The notes under the pieces are model-generated. The model was given only the letters and a program-made list of their open reading frames with translations, searched no databases and had not been told where the DNA came from. Below are positions 50,132-60,108 of a DNA stretch of 64,000 nt, piece after piece. How positions within the stretch are numbered: position 1 is the stretch's first letter; every line of letters starts with the position of its first letter. The position numbers and the translations under genes are program-made. The stretch spans positions 124,001 through 188,000 of the forward strand of contig NZ_LRUE01000014.1 of assembly GCF_001550135.1 (NCBI RefSeq), in the 5' to 3' direction. This DNA comes from Pseudoalteromonas shioyasakiensis (GTDB taxonomy: Bacteria > Pseudomonadota > Gammaproteobacteria > Enterobacterales > Alteromonadaceae).

Positions 50132-53100
50132 TCCAATGAGTATGGCGCTGTGTGGGCAAAGCCTTATCGAAGCCAGTGCCGGTACAGGCAAAACCTACAC
50201 CATCACAGGTTTGTATTTACGGTATTTGTTGGGCTTACAAAAAGCGACCGGTGAAGATGAAGCATTAAATACGCCTCTAAGTGTTGAGCAAATACTGGTG
50301 GTGACTTTCACCGAGGCTGCAACCCAAGAAATTAAAGACCGTGTGCGGGCGCGTATAATCGATGCAAGAGATGCATTGCTTGGTAAAAAGCCAGATGATG
50401 AGTTGATTGAGCAAGTAATTAACGAGGTGACTGACAAACACGCCGCATTTGATTTGTTAGACGCTGCAGCAAAGTCGATGGATGAAGCCGCTATATTCAC
50501 CATTCATGGCTTTTGTCAGCGAATGCTGAAACAACATGCTTTTGAATCTGGCGTGGCGTTTAACTTAGAGTTTATTTTAGATGAGCGTGAGCTTATTCAA
50601 GAAACCCTTAATGATTTTTGGCGTGCCTTTGTTTACCCACAATCAAAAGAGCGCACGCAAGCAATTACCGATATTTTCCCAGTGCCTGCGTCACTGTATT
50701 CACAGGTAGTGAGTTTACTCAATAAACAAGGGGCAACAATTACCCCTGAGTACGACCTTGACGATATATGGCAAGCACGCGACAACTTTGTGGCAAAAGT
50801 ACCGGCATTTAAAACGGCGTGCCGTGAGAGTGAATTTATTAATGCTGTAAAAGCATCTGATTTAAGTGGTTCAAAAACCCCAGGTCGAAAAAATAGCCTT
50901 GCTGCGCTTGAAGAGTATATAAGCAATGACGAGTTGTTTTTTGTATTTGGTACCAGTAAATACTCGTTTGAAGTGTGGAGTACAGAGAATTTAAGCGACC
51001 CTGCAAATTATAAGAAAAACGGCAGCTTACTCAGTCACGAAATGCTGGCTCAGTTTGATGAAATGGCCACACTCAGTAGCCTTATCAATAACGGATTGAA
51101 TATTGCGATAGTGCAATATGCTGCTAAATGGGTGGCTAGTGCATTAGCTAAACGCAAGCAAGAGCAAGGCGTTATTACTCCAGATGACTTACTGAGTAAT
51201 TTGCATCAAGCGCTTTTAAGTGAGCAAGGCCAAGCATTAAGTGAAAAAATTGCCGCTTTGTTTCCGGTTGCCATGATTGACGAATTCCAAGATACCGACC
51301 CAATTCAATATGGCATTTTTAGCCGTATTTATGGCATTAAAAACACCACGCTTGCCATGATAGGTGACCCAAAACAAGCTATTTATGGATTCCGTGGTGC
51401 AGATATTTTTACTTATATTGGCGCAAAACAAGCCGTAGCAAAAGACAAGCAATACACCCTAGATACCAACTACCGCTCAAGTGAAGGGGTTGTTGATAGT
51501 GTAAACCGCTTATTTGCTAAAAATGCTAATAGCTTTATTTACAACGATGCGATCCCATTTCAAAAGGTCAATGCCAAAGGAAAACAGCAAGACAAAGCGT
51601 TTTTAATAAACGGTGAAATGCCCAGTGCGTTTGAATTTTCGGTTTTTGTTGATGAGTACGCCGAAGCCAACAACAAGCCAACCAGCAAAGGGGTGGCTCA
51701 ACAGGCACTGGCTTTGCAGTATACGAAAAAAATTACTGAGCTACTCAAGCAAGCTAATGCAGGCGCTGCAACCATTGCAGGAAAGCCTCTCACGGCCGCT
51801 GATATCTGTGTGTTAGTGCGTGACCGAAACGAAGCACAGTTGATGAAAAACGCACTAGCAGAAGCCGCCATTGCCAGCGTGTATTTGTCCCGTGACAGTG
51901 TGTTTAACCAAGAGCTTAGTCATCATTTACTGAACTTTTTAACGGCCTTGCATGGACAGTATGATGAATCATTACTGCGTGGTGTGCTTGCTGGGCCATT
52001 GTTTTGCTTAAGCTACAACCGCATTTATGAGCTTCACGAAAATGAAAGTGCATGGCAAGAGCATTTAAACTTTTTTGCTCAGCTTGCTCACATTTGGCAT
52101 AAACAGGGCGCTATGGCGATGCTCGAGCGTTTATTAAGCCATAATCAGCTCGCAGCACGTTGGCAGGGCTTAGGTTACAACGTTGAGCGCTGGCTCACGG
52201 ATTTCCGCCATTTAGGGGAAATATTACAGCAAAAGCAAATTGAGCTTGAGGGAACCCATCGATTGCTGCGTTGGTTTGCGCAAAAAGTCAGTCAACAAGA
52301 TGGTGAAGCGGTGCAAGTACGCTTAGAAAGCGATGCTAACTTGGTGAAAATTGTCACCATGCACGCCTCAAAAGGCTTAGAGTACCCGATTGTATTCATG
52401 CCGTTTGCCTGTGGCTATCGAGAAAGCAAAGAAGCCCTTTATCATAAAGACGGTAAGCTGATTTATGACCTTGCTAAAAGTGACGAGGCAATGCAAAAAG
52501 CAGAGCAAGAGCGCTTGGCTGAAGATTTACGCTTACTTTATGTGGCGCTGACTCGTGCCGTGCATTTTTGTTCTGTGGGTATGTATAACATTTCGCAAGG
52601 TCGCAGTGCTCGCCCTGGTATTCAAAGTACTAGTATCGGCCACGTATTATTTGCAGGGTTAGAGATTAAATCGGGCGATGAATGGCGCGCGTTGTTACAA
52701 CAATTTTGTGAAGGCTCAGCGCACATGCACTATGAGGCGTTTAGCGAAGCGGATGAGCTTGAAAAGTTAACATTTGCTGGTGCTGACAGTGAACAAGCCT
52801 ATCAAGTTAATACTGTAAAAGCAGACATTCAGCGTGATTGGCGCTCAACCAGTTTTAGTAGCTTGACGCTGAAAAAGCATACTGACCATATTGAGCTTGG
52901 TCGCAGTGATGAAGACCACGAAAAAGATGAATTTTTAGCCCAAAATGCCAATGCTTTAACACCTTACAGCTTCCCTAAAGGCGCAAAGCAGGGTAGTTGT
53001 TTGCATGAAATATTTGAGCAATTAGACTTTACTGACCCTTATGCGTTAAAGCGTCCAGCCACTGAGCAAGACGACCACGCACTAGATAAAGTGATCAAAA

Positions 53101-53693
53101 CGTTATTCGAAAAATACCATATTGACGATAGTTGGCAGGAAATGACCGAGCAGTGGATCCTTGCTGCACTGAATTGCCCATTAAACGATAAAGGGCTTAG
53201 TTTATCAGTACTTGAGCCCGATACCTGTTTAGTCGAAATGGAATTTAACTTACCGCTGTTATCGCTCTCAAGCGATAAGCTTAACCAAGTGTTAGTAAAA
53301 CACTTTAACTTACCCGGGCAGCTTGATTTTAGTGAGGTGCAAGGCTTACTAAAAGGCTTTATAGATTTAATATTTTGCTGGCAGGGTAAGTATTATATTC
53401 TTGATTATAAATCGAACTTTTTAGGCAATAGTGCGGCTGACTACCAACATGAGCAACTAGAGCAAGCCATGACCAGTCACCAGTATCATTTGCAGTATTT
53501 GATATATACCGTGGCATTGCACCGCTTATTAAAACAACGTATTCAAGATTACGATAGCGACACGCATTTAGGCGGTGTTTACTACACCTTCTTACGTGGT
53601 ATGAGCGAAGGGCAAGGGGTGTACTTTAATCAGCTTACTAAACAGCAAATAACTGAGCTTGATAGCTTATTCGCACAAGGAGCCATGCTATGA
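50118..53693 (+). CDS. recB: Exodeoxyribonuclease V subunit beta, RecB
   Basis: A 1191-aa 3'-5' helicase and nuclease subunit. Walker A is at 19-26 (ASAGTGKT), motif II is MIDEFQDTDP, motif III includes GDPKQAIYGFRGAD, and motif VI is RLLYVALTRA. The C-terminal nuclease keeps YYILDYKSNFLG near residue 1093, with the Asp-Lys pair needed for cleavage, and upstream KQGSCLHEIFEQLDF. All parts are intact. It overlaps recC upstream and recD downstream (4 bp). Confidence 0.96.
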   Translation: MQTLNPMSMALCGQSLIEASAGTGKTYTITGLYLRYLLGLQKATGEDEALNTPLSVEQILVVTFTEAATQEIKDRVRARIIDARDALLGKKPDDELIEQVINEVTDKHAAFDLLDAAAKSMDEAAIFTIHGFCQRMLKQHAFESGVAFNLEFILDERELIQETLNDFWRAFVYPQSKERTQAITDIFPVPASLYSQVVSLLNKQGATITPEYDLDDIWQARDNFVAKVPAFKTACRESEFINAVKASDLSGSKTPGRKNSLAALEEYISNDELFFVFGTSKYSFEVWSTENLSDPANYKKNGSLLSHEMLAQFDEMATLSSLINNGLNIAIVQYAAKWVASALAKRKQEQGVITPDDLLSNLHQALLSEQGQALSEKIAALFPVAMIDEFQDTDPIQYGIFSRIYGIKNTTLAMIGDPKQAIYGFRGADIFTYIGAKQAVAKDKQYTLDTNYRSSEGVVDSVNRLFAKNANSFIYNDAIPFQKVNAKGKQQDKAFLINGEMPSAFEFSVFVDEYAEANNKPTSKGVAQQALALQYTKKITELLKQANAGAATIAGKPLTAADICVLVRDRNEAQLMKNALAEAAIASVYLSRDSVFNQELSHHLLNFLTALHGQYDESLLRGVLAGPLFCLSYNRIYELHENESAWQEHLNFFAQLAHIWHKQGAMAMLERLLSHNQLAARWQGLGYNVERWLTDFRHLGEILQQKQIELEGTHRLLRWFAQKVSQQDGEAVQVRLESDANLVKIVTMHASKGLEYPIVFMPFACGYRESKEALYHKDGKLIYDLAKSDEAMQKAEQERLAEDLRLLYVALTRAVHFCSVGMYNISQGRSARPGIQSTSIGHVLFAGLEIKSGDEWRALLQQFCEGSAHMHYEAFSEADELEKLTFAGADSEQAYQVNTVKADIQRDWRSTSFSSLTLKKHTDHIELGRSDEDHEKDEFLAQNANALTPYSFPKGAKQGSCLHEIFEQLDFTDPYALKRPATEQDDHALDKVIKTLFEKYHIDDSWQEMTEQWILAALNCPLNDKGLSLSVLEPDTCLVEMEFNLPLLSLSSDKLNQVLVKHFNLPGQLDFSEVQGLLKGFIDLIFCWQGKYYILDYKSNFLGNSAADYQHEQLEQAMTSHQYHLQYLIYTVALHRLLKQRIQDYDSDTHLGGVYYTFLRGMSEGQGVYFNQLTKQQITELDSLFAQGAML

Positions 53694-55774
53694 GTCAAAT
53701 GACATTCGGCTTTGATGACCATGAGCCAAACGAGCCAATGAATAAGCAACCACAGCAGCCAGCACAACATGCCCAAAGCGACTCAGTGTTACCTGCCACA
53801 GAACTTAAAACGCAGCCTTTACTGAGTTATTTACTTGAGGCAAAACGTATTCGCTTAGTTGATGTGAAACTCGCAGAGCTATTGACTGGTACAGAAACAG
53901 TAGCCGGTTCACAATCGTTGATAGAGAATAACGATGCAGCGCACAATGAGGTTTTTTACCTGATTTTATTGCTTGCGGTAGCGCAGCAAAGTCAGCACAG
54001 CTGTTTAGAACTCGTGAATATAAACTGGCAAAACCCGTTTGAAATAAGAGAGCAAAGCCTAGCTGATGCCAGCATTGTAGCCCCTGAGGTTTTAACCCCG
54101 TTTGATATGGAATTTGGCCTTAATGAGGCTGTTAATAAACTAATGAATGCTGAGTGTGTCGGGGACGACAAACCACTGCTATTGTTTGCGAATAAACTTT
54201 ACTTTGCCCGATTGGCAGAGTACGAAACCACACTAGCTTCGCGTTTACATCATTTAGCAACGAAAGAACTCACCCTTGATGAAGCCGAATTAACGGCATT
54301 ACTTGAGGTGTATTTTCCTAATAGTGAACATACAACAAACCCAAGCGATCCTATTAAAACATTAAACTGGCAAAAAGTAGCCTGTGCGATTGCCGCAACA
54401 AAAGGCTTTAGTGTGATCACTGGCGGCCCGGGTACCGGTAAAACCACCACAGTAACTAAGCTACTAGCAATATTACAATCCTTGTATGCCAGTGCGCCGC
54501 TAACAATTAAGCTGGTTGCACCGACAGGTAAAGCGGCAGCGCGTTTAACCGAGTCGATTTTAGGGGCAAAGCAAAAGCTGAATATGATCCCTGGTAATAT
54601 CGCGCCACTTATTCCTGAAAGCGCGCAAACGATTCACCGTTTACTTGGCGTTATTCCGCATACCAATAAGTTTCGCCATAACAAGCGTAATCCGCTGCAT
54701 TTAGATGTACTGATCATTGATGAGGCATCGATGGTAGATTTGTCGCTTATGGCAAAACTAATCGAGGCATTACCAAGCCATGCAAGACTTATTTTACTGG
54801 GTGATAAAGACCAATTAGCCTCGGTTGATACGGGCAGTATTCTTAGTGACTTATGCCAAGGGTTAGAGCTTGGCAAAATGCCTGATTACAGCAGTGAAAG
54901 AGCAGCGCAGCTTAATCGCGTTTGTTTTAATAATCAGAGCGAGATACCCGCGGCGAGCAGTCATTTTGTACTTAACGATTGTATTGCGTTTTTACAGCAA
55001 AGTTATCGTTTTGATGGCAGCAGCGGCATTGGTCAATTAGCACAAGCTGTAAATACCAATAACACTGGCTTACTGGGCTATGTAGAGCAAACGATTAATC
55101 AAGGTGGCTTCAAAGACCTTAAACTTAATTACAGCGTAATTAGTAAACCGATTGAGCAATTTGTGCAACAAGCGGCGTTGCAATACCACGATTATTTGCA
55201 ACTTATACAACAAGGGGCAAGTGTTGCCAGTGTGCATAAAGCATTTGCGCATTATCAGTTACTGGCTGCCGTCAGAGAGGGTGATTATGGTGTAAATAGC
55301 CTTAATCAGCGTATTGAAAAAGCACTGGCTCAACAAGGTTTAATTTCGCCATACCAAAGGCATTATGTGGGTATGCCAATTATGATCAGTCAAAACGACT
55401 ACCAGCTAAAACTGTTTAATGGCGACATAGGTATTTTAATGCATGATGAGCAAGGTCAGTTAAAAGCCATGTTTGTTGATGAACAAGAAAATATTCGCGC
55501 CTTTTCGCCCGCACGTTTACCTGCTCACGATAAAGTGTATGCCATGACAATTCATAAGTCGCAAGGTTCTGAATTTGCTTACACAGCAATGATTTTACCA
55601 CCAATAAAACAGGCTAATCAGGGCATTAACAGGCAGTTGGTTTACACGGGTATCACCCGCGCGAAAACCACATTTGAGCTGGTGGCCGATAAAAATGTAT
55701 TGCTCATGGCAATGAATAAATCTGTTACTCGTGCATCAGGTTTATACGATAGGTTAAAACATGAGGCTAGTTAA
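53690..55774 (+). CDS. recD: Exodeoxyribonuclease V subunit alpha, RecD
   Basis: A 694-aa 5'-3' helicase subunit. Walker A lies near 245-252 (GGPGTGKTTT), followed by LVAPTGKAAARL, LIIDEASMVD (motif II), LGDKDQLASVDTGSIL and YAMTIHKSQGSEF (motif V). A non-conserved N-terminal extension rich in Gln (to about residue 35) is typical. It overlaps recB by 4 bp and the GNAT gene by 14 bp, so the acetyltransferase is part of the operon. Confidence 0.96.
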   Translation: MSQMTFGFDDHEPNEPMNKQPQQPAQHAQSDSVLPATELKTQPLLSYLLEAKRIRLVDVKLAELLTGTETVAGSQSLIENNDAAHNEVFYLILLLAVAQQSQHSCLELVNINWQNPFEIREQSLADASIVAPEVLTPFDMEFGLNEAVNKLMNAECVGDDKPLLLFANKLYFARLAEYETTLASRLHHLATKELTLDEAELTALLEVYFPNSEHTTNPSDPIKTLNWQKVACAIAATKGFSVITGGPGTGKTTTVTKLLAILQSLYASAPLTIKLVAPTGKAAARLTESILGAKQKLNMIPGNIAPLIPESAQTIHRLLGVIPHTNKFRHNKRNPLHLDVLIIDEASMVDLSLMAKLIEALPSHARLILLGDKDQLASVDTGSILSDLCQGLELGKMPDYSSERAAQLNRVCFNNQSEIPAASSHFVLNDCIAFLQQSYRFDGSSGIGQLAQAVNTNNTGLLGYVEQTINQGGFKDLKLNYSVISKPIEQFVQQAALQYHDYLQLIQQGASVASVHKAFAHYQLLAAVREGDYGVNSLNQRIEKALAQQGLISPYQRHYVGMPIMISQNDYQLKLFNGDIGILMHDEQGQLKAMFVDEQENIRAFSPARLPAHDKVYAMTIHKSQGSEFAYTAMILPPIKQANQGINRQLVYTGITRAKTTFELVADKNVLLMAMNKSVTRASGLYDRLKHEAS

Positions 55775-56216
55775 AGTAACGAGTGACCAACTCAAAGAGT
55801 TAATGGGTTGGTTTAACTCAGAGGCTGAACTGCGTATTTGGTCTGGGCCATTTTTTAATTACCCATTTGATACGCAAAGCTTTAAAAATGATTTAAACCT
55901 AGATGCGCTGAATTCCTTCGCGTTGATTAATGACGAAGGCCAAATGTTAGGGTTTGGTCAATTCTATTTACGTGAAGGTCGTTGCCATTTAGGGCGGCTA
56001 GTTATCGCGCCAAGTGAACGTGGTAAAGGTCTTGCAAAAGTGTTGATAAATTTACTAGGAGAGCAGGGTAAACAGCAATTGAACTGCGCTAGCTTGTCGT
56101 TGTTTGTGTATAGCCACAATACCCTTGCTAAAACAGCCTATGAAAAACTGGGTTTTATACAAACCCAGTATCCAGCGGACATGCCACTCGATGGCTGTAT
56201 TTATATGACTTGCTAA
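55761..56216 (+). CDS. GNAT-family N-acetyltransferase
   Basis: A 151-aa acetyltransferase fold with motif A at RLVIAPSERGKGLAKVLINLL (acetyl-CoA pyrophosphate binding, RGKGLAK) and a C-terminal SLFVYSHNTLAKTAYEKLGF. The substrate is unknown. ATG 55761 lies within recD (14-bp overlap), so it is translated from the recCBD message. Its stop codon interlocks with that of the convergent TRIC-like gene (56213-56216). Confidence 0.88.
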   Translation: MRLVKVTSDQLKELMGWFNSEAELRIWSGPFFNYPFDTQSFKNDLNLDALNSFALINDEGQMLGFGQFYLREGRCHLGRLVIAPSERGKGLAKVLINLLGEQGKQQLNCASLSLFVYSHNTLAKTAYEKLGFIQTQYPADMPLDGCIYMTC

Positions 56217-56842
56217 GAGCGTTTAAAGCTGCTTTTACGAAACAGGTTAGGTTGCCAGCCAAAATGTATGGCGCCTAATCTTAAACAGACCGTCACAGCG
56301 AATGCGCCAAGAATGCACCAAATATAACTCACCTCAAGGGTGAATAAAGCCGCATAAGTCAGCCCGCCAGATAAGCAAGCGGTTGAATAGAGTTCTTCAC
56401 CCATTACTAAAGGCACTTCTCGGCAGATCACATCACGCATCAGGCCACCAAAAATACCTGTGGTCATACCCATGGTGATGGCTACAACCATATCTGCGCC
56501 GCCGATCAGCGCCTTTTCGATACCAATAATGTTGAAAATAGCCATCCCTACGGCATCCATTAATAGCATGGTGGTGTTACTTAAATCGGGTAAGTGACGA
56601 ATAGATAAAATAGAGGCGAATATGGCTATGTAAGTTGCGTACAAATAATCGGGCTGAGCTATCCAAAATACTGGTTTGTTGAGCAATATGTCTCGAAGTG
56701 TGCCACCACCCAGAGCTGTGACTGTGGCAACAACCACCACACCAAAACCACCGACACTTTTTTCATGGCCCAGTAAGGTGCCAGAAATAGCAAAAAACGC
56801 TACACCGATAATGCTTAAAAAATGAAAGTATTCTGATGTCAT
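56213..56842 (-). CDS. TRIC-family cation channel protein (YicG/UPF0126)
   Basis: A 209-aa protein with seven hydrophobic helices and the internal repeat of bacterial TRIC channels: GGGTLRDILLNKPVFW in the first half and GGLMRDVICREVPLVM in the second. Prokaryotic TRIC homologues conduct K+/Na+ in the inner membrane. ATG 56842 follows GTAAGGAAGCCCC. It is convergent with the GNAT gene, with overlapping stops. Confidence 0.92.
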   Translation of the reverse strand: MTSEYFHFLSIIGVAFFAISGTLLGHEKSVGGFGVVVVATVTALGGGTLRDILLNKPVFWIAQPDYLYATYIAIFASILSIRHLPDLSNTTMLLMDAVGMAIFNIIGIEKALIGGADMVVAITMGMTTGIFGGLMRDVICREVPLVMGEELYSTACLSGGLTYAALFTLEVSYIWCILGAFAVTVCLRLGAIHFGWQPNLFRKSSFKRS

Positions 56843-56919
56843 GGGGCTTCCTTACCTGTTAAAAGTAATCTAACCCTAGCAAAATGAACTTTATTGATGC
56901 TGAACAGCTAAGAAAATAG

Positions 56920-56942
56920 GGCGGGTAGTGATGTCACCCGCC
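56920..56942 (-). terminator. Terminator-like hairpin after the M20 gene
   Basis: A 7-bp GC-rich stem GGCGGGT/ACCCGCC (56920-56926 with 56936-56942) and a 9-nt loop. On the minus strand it is followed by CTATTTTCTT. Confidence 0.6.
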
Positions 56943-56958
56943 GGTAAGAAAATTTTTA

Positions 56959-58248
56959 TTATTTTAGGTAATCAACCACTAATTGCGTCATTGCATTTAC
57001 ACCAAGCTGTAAAGCTTTTTCGTCTGCAAAAAAGTGTGGTGAATGGTTACTAGGTGCTGTAACTGCATCTTGACCTTTTGGTGTGACACCTAAGAAAAAG
57101 AACATGCCTGGTGTTTCTAAGGCGTAGTAACTAAAGTCTTCGGCACCTGTGATAAGTGGCGTTGTGATCAGGTTTTCTTTGCCAACCACACCAGCAAGAG
57201 TTGGTGTCATTTTCTTGGTTAATTCAACATCGTTCACTGTTACTGGGTAACCATGATCAATGTGAACATGCGCTTCTGCGCCACCTGATTCAGCTACCAT
57301 CTCAGCGGTTTTAGCTAAACGTTTTTTAATGTCAGCACGCATTTCTTGGTCAAAGGTACGGATTGTGCCAACCATTTCAACTTGATCAGGGATGATGTTG
57401 TTACGCACACCGCCATTAATGGCACCAAATGAAACCACAGAAGGCGCTTTGGTCACATCAACTTGGCGAGAAGCGATGGTTTGTGTTGCCATAATAATTT
57501 GTGATGACGCTACAATTGGGTCAACCCCATTCCAAGGACGAGAACCGTGAGTTTGGCGACCTTTTACTGTGATAGTAAATTTGTCGGCGCTGGCCATTAA
57601 CGGCCCTTCACGAAAACCAATTTGTCCGGTATTAAGAGAGCTGGTTACGTGTAAACCAAATACGGCTTCTGGCTTTTCTTTAAATAAGCCTTCTTTAAGC
57701 ATCAGCTCAGCACCACCTTCTTCTCCATCTGGTGCACCTTCTTCAGCCGGTTGGAAGACAAACAGAATATCACCCGCTAGTTGGTCTTTAATTTTTACTA
57801 GAGACTCAGCTGCTGCCATTAAAATAGCCACATGGTTATCATGACCACAGGCATGCATTACGCCAACTGTATTGCCTTTGTACTCTGTTGTTTGAGTTGA
57901 CGCGAAAGGTAAGTCTACTTGCTCTTTAACAGGTAGTGCATCCATATCAGCACGTAGCGCAATAAGCGGGCCTTTTTTGCCCCCTTTAAGTTTGGCAACC
58001 ACACCGGTATGAGCCACACCTGTTTGAACCTCAAGGCCTAACGAACGTAAATGCTTAGCCACGTATTTGGCTGTTTCAAACTCACGGTTACTAAGCTCTG
58101 GGTATTGGTGTAAATGACGGCGCCATTTAATGACTTTTTCGCTGACGCTTTTATTGGCAGATTTAAGTTCAGTATTAATATCACTAGCAAATGCAGGTGT
58201 AGAAATAGCACTGAGAAGTAGGCTGGTCGAAAGTAGTTTGTTTAACAT
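56959..58248 (-). CDS. Exported M20-family amidohydrolase/peptidase
   Basis: A 429-aa zinc hydrolase of the aminoacylase/IAA-amidohydrolase type. The signal peptide (about 1-21, ending AFAS) places it in the periplasm. Metal and catalytic segments are intact: MHACGHDNHVA, FQPAEEG (catalytic Glu), GLHV and GAEDFSYY. A dimerisation lid domain lies between about residues 195 and 310 (KGRQTHGSRPWNGVDP). It probably removes acyl groups from N-acyl amino acids or peptides. It is divergent from a Crp/Fnr gene across about 110 bp. Confidence 0.92.
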   Translation of the reverse strand: MLNKLLSTSLLLSAISTPAFASDINTELKSANKSVSEKVIKWRRHLHQYPELSNREFETAKYVAKHLRSLGLEVQTGVAHTGVVAKLKGGKKGPLIALRADMDALPVKEQVDLPFASTQTTEYKGNTVGVMHACGHDNHVAILMAAAESLVKIKDQLAGDILFVFQPAEEGAPDGEEGGAELMLKEGLFKEKPEAVFGLHVTSSLNTGQIGFREGPLMASADKFTITVKGRQTHGSRPWNGVDPIVASSQIIMATQTIASRQVDVTKAPSVVSFGAINGGVRNNIIPDQVEMVGTIRTFDQEMRADIKKRLAKTAEMVAESGGAEAHVHIDHGYPVTVNDVELTKKMTPTLAGVVGKENLITTPLITGAEDFSYYALETPGMFFFLGVTPKGQDAVTAPSNHSPHFFADEKALQLGVNAMTQLVVDYLK

Positions 58249-58357
58249 CCCGTATCCTTTTATTATTTAGATATCCAAATAACCTGTGAAACGCTGAATT
58301 CTGCATTTTGAGGTGGCTTGGATATATGCACACTACAACAATGTAAAGGATAAACAC

Positions 58358-59020
58358 TTGAATGAACAAGACCTTTCGGTAATTAACCAAGACAAATGGT
58401 TTAAAAATCGCACACAATTATTTAGGGACAAGCTAGTAAAAAATGCTAAATTAATCACCTTAAATGCGGGTGATGCATTGTTTTTGCGTGGTGATGAAAA
58501 TACCGGTCTGTATTGTGTTATTAATGGCGTGCTTAGAGTTTCTGGGGTTAATAGCCAAGGCAAAGAAGCCGTGCTCAGTTTTGTAACCAGTGCTATGTGG
58601 TTTGGTGAAGTTGCTCTGTTTGATGGTGGTAAGCGCACCCACGATGTGTATGCTCAAACTGCGGTACGACTTTTACACGTACCTGAGCGGGCATTAACTC
58701 AGTTATTACAAGAAAGCCCTGCATATTGGCATGATTTTGGACTTCTGCTTACCAATAAAGTGCGAAACCTGTTTGACTCATTAGAAGATCACGCACTCCT
58801 TACAGCAAAGCAAAAGGTGAGTAAGCGGTTGTGCATGCTTTATCAGTCGTCACTCCAAAGCTGTTTGCCGCTTACCCAGCAACAACTTGCCGATATGACC
58901 TATTTAACGAGGCAAACCATTAACCAAATTTTGCAATCTCTGCAAGCTGATTCAATTATTAATCTTAAATATCAAACGATTGAGATTATTGATATCGATA
59001 AATTGCAATCCCAATGCTAG
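58358..59020 (+). CDS. Crp/Fnr-family transcriptional regulator
   Basis: A 220-aa regulator with an N-terminal cyclic-nucleotide-binding-type beta roll (about 25-120; LNAGDALFLRGDENTGLYCV, VTSAMWFGEVALFDGGKRTH) and a C-terminal winged HTH (QQLADMTYLTRQTINQILQSL). No Fnr-type cysteine cluster is seen. I place the start at TTG 58358 because AAAGGA stands 7 bp before it; a GTG at 58313 in frame would add 15 residues. It may regulate the divergent M20 gene. Confidence 0.9.
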   Translation: MNEQDLSVINQDKWFKNRTQLFRDKLVKNAKLITLNAGDALFLRGDENTGLYCVINGVLRVSGVNSQGKEAVLSFVTSAMWFGEVALFDGGKRTHDVYAQTAVRLLHVPERALTQLLQESPAYWHDFGLLLTNKVRNLFDSLEDHALLTAKQKVSKRLCMLYQSSLQSCLPLTQQQLADMTYLTRQTINQILQSLQADSIINLKYQTIEIIDIDKLQSQC

Positions 59021-59074
59021 CTTGGAACTAAAATTGCTACAAAGTTGTAATCAAGCTTAAATGGAACACAACTT

Positions 59075-59479
59075 GTGGCAATTACATTTCATAATCAATA
59101 TAACCCTTATCACGCTTCGGCTGCTGCTAAGCTATCGCAAACAACTCGCCTCGATGATGTGAATACCATGCATACGCCAGCATCTTCAGCACAACAACTT
59201 TTACAAAAGCAGTTTGAGTCCAGCTCTTTTTTAGCGCAGGCACAAGAAGCTTTGGTTTATCAGCGGCTCGGGGTTGATAAAGAGAAAATTGATGAAATAA
59301 AAGCGCAAATAGAGAAGCTTGCTGAACAAATGCAACAACAAGGTGCCGATACTAAAGCACTGCAAGAAAAAATGAATGAGCTGCAAGCGATGCTCGATGA
59401 AGAGTATCAAAAAGGTCGCGAACGCATGGATATGCGACCAGAAGCCGAAAAAGGCAAAGTTATTGATGCGCTGGTTTAA
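59075..59479 (+). CDS. Conserved hypothetical coiled-coil protein, 134 aa
   Basis: I do not recognise a named family. The N-terminal half is polar and low in structure (NPYHASAAAKLSQTTRLDD). The C-terminal half is a charged coiled coil (DKEKIDEIKAQIEKLAEQMQ) ending in a basic tail with RERMDMRPEAEK. The frame opens at GTG 59075; no good ribosome site is visible, so the start is uncertain. It stands between the Crp/Fnr and Mpo1-like genes on the same strand. Confidence 0.65.
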   Translation: MAITFHNQYNPYHASAAAKLSQTTRLDDVNTMHTPASSAQQLLQKQFESSSFLAQAQEALVYQRLGVDKEKIDEIKAQIEKLAEQMQQQGADTKALQEKMNELQAMLDEEYQKGRERMDMRPEAEKGKVIDALV

Positions 59480-59583
59480 TGTGTGAGTTTTAGCTAGCCA
59501 CTGTAAATGTCGGCTAGTTGACATTCTTGTAGGTGAATTTTCTGCTAATCTGAATTTTGAACACAGTTTTGGCAGGAAAAACA

Positions 59584-60087
59584 ATGAAAACATTAAAACA
59601 ACAACTGACAAATTACGCCCTTTATCACCGTTCTAAACGCAATATTTACACTCACTTTATTGGCATTCCATTAATTGTGTTTGCAATTATTTGTTTATTA
59701 CAACGCGTCACGCTTATCTCAGAGCCTGCCGTTATCTCCTTGGCAACCATGGTGATCGCACTCACCTGTCTTTATTACTTAATGCTTAGCTTATCTATGG
59801 GGTTAATTATGGCTGTATGCTTAAGTTTGTTAAGCATTGCTGCTGAGCCTGTGGTGTCGCTTTCAACAGAGTTATGGCTAGCTGTGAGCATTGGCAGTTT
59901 CGTTGTTGGTTGGGTGTTTCAGTTTATTGGTCACTATTTTGAAGGTAAAAAGCCAGCCTTTGTTGATGATTTAATTGGTTTGGTCATAGGGCCGTTATTT
60001 GTATTAGCAGAGTTTTTGATTATGCTTGGTTTTTATAAAGATATTGCTGATCATATCGAACAAAATGCAGGGCCTAACAAAGCATAA
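59584..60087 (+). CDS. Mpo1-like (DUF962/YGL010w) membrane protein
   Basis: A 167-aa integral membrane protein of the Mpo1-like family; yeast Mpo1 is an Fe(II) dioxygenase in alpha-oxidation of 2-hydroxy fatty acids. The conserved His motifs HRSKRNIYTHFIGIP near the N-terminus and FIGHYFEGKKPAF near 115 are intact, with four hydrophobic helices between and after them. The start is ATG 59584 behind GGCAGGAAAAACA. The SDR gene follows 21 bp downstream, so the two may share a transcript and a role in lipid metabolism (inference). Confidence 0.88.
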   Translation: MKTLKQQLTNYALYHRSKRNIYTHFIGIPLIVFAIICLLQRVTLISEPAVISLATMVIALTCLYYLMLSLSMGLIMAVCLSLLSIAAEPVVSLSTELWLAVSIGSFVVGWVFQFIGHYFEGKKPAFVDDLIGLVIGPLFVLAEFLIMLGFYKDIADHIEQNAGPNKA

Positions 60088-60108
60088 CAACAATAATAAG
60101 GAACACAC

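Noticed and set aside
46787..55774. recCBD as part of the defence island
   Set aside because: It lies 9 kb beyond attR among core genes and is a normal chromosomal repair operon, although it also degrades phage DNA.
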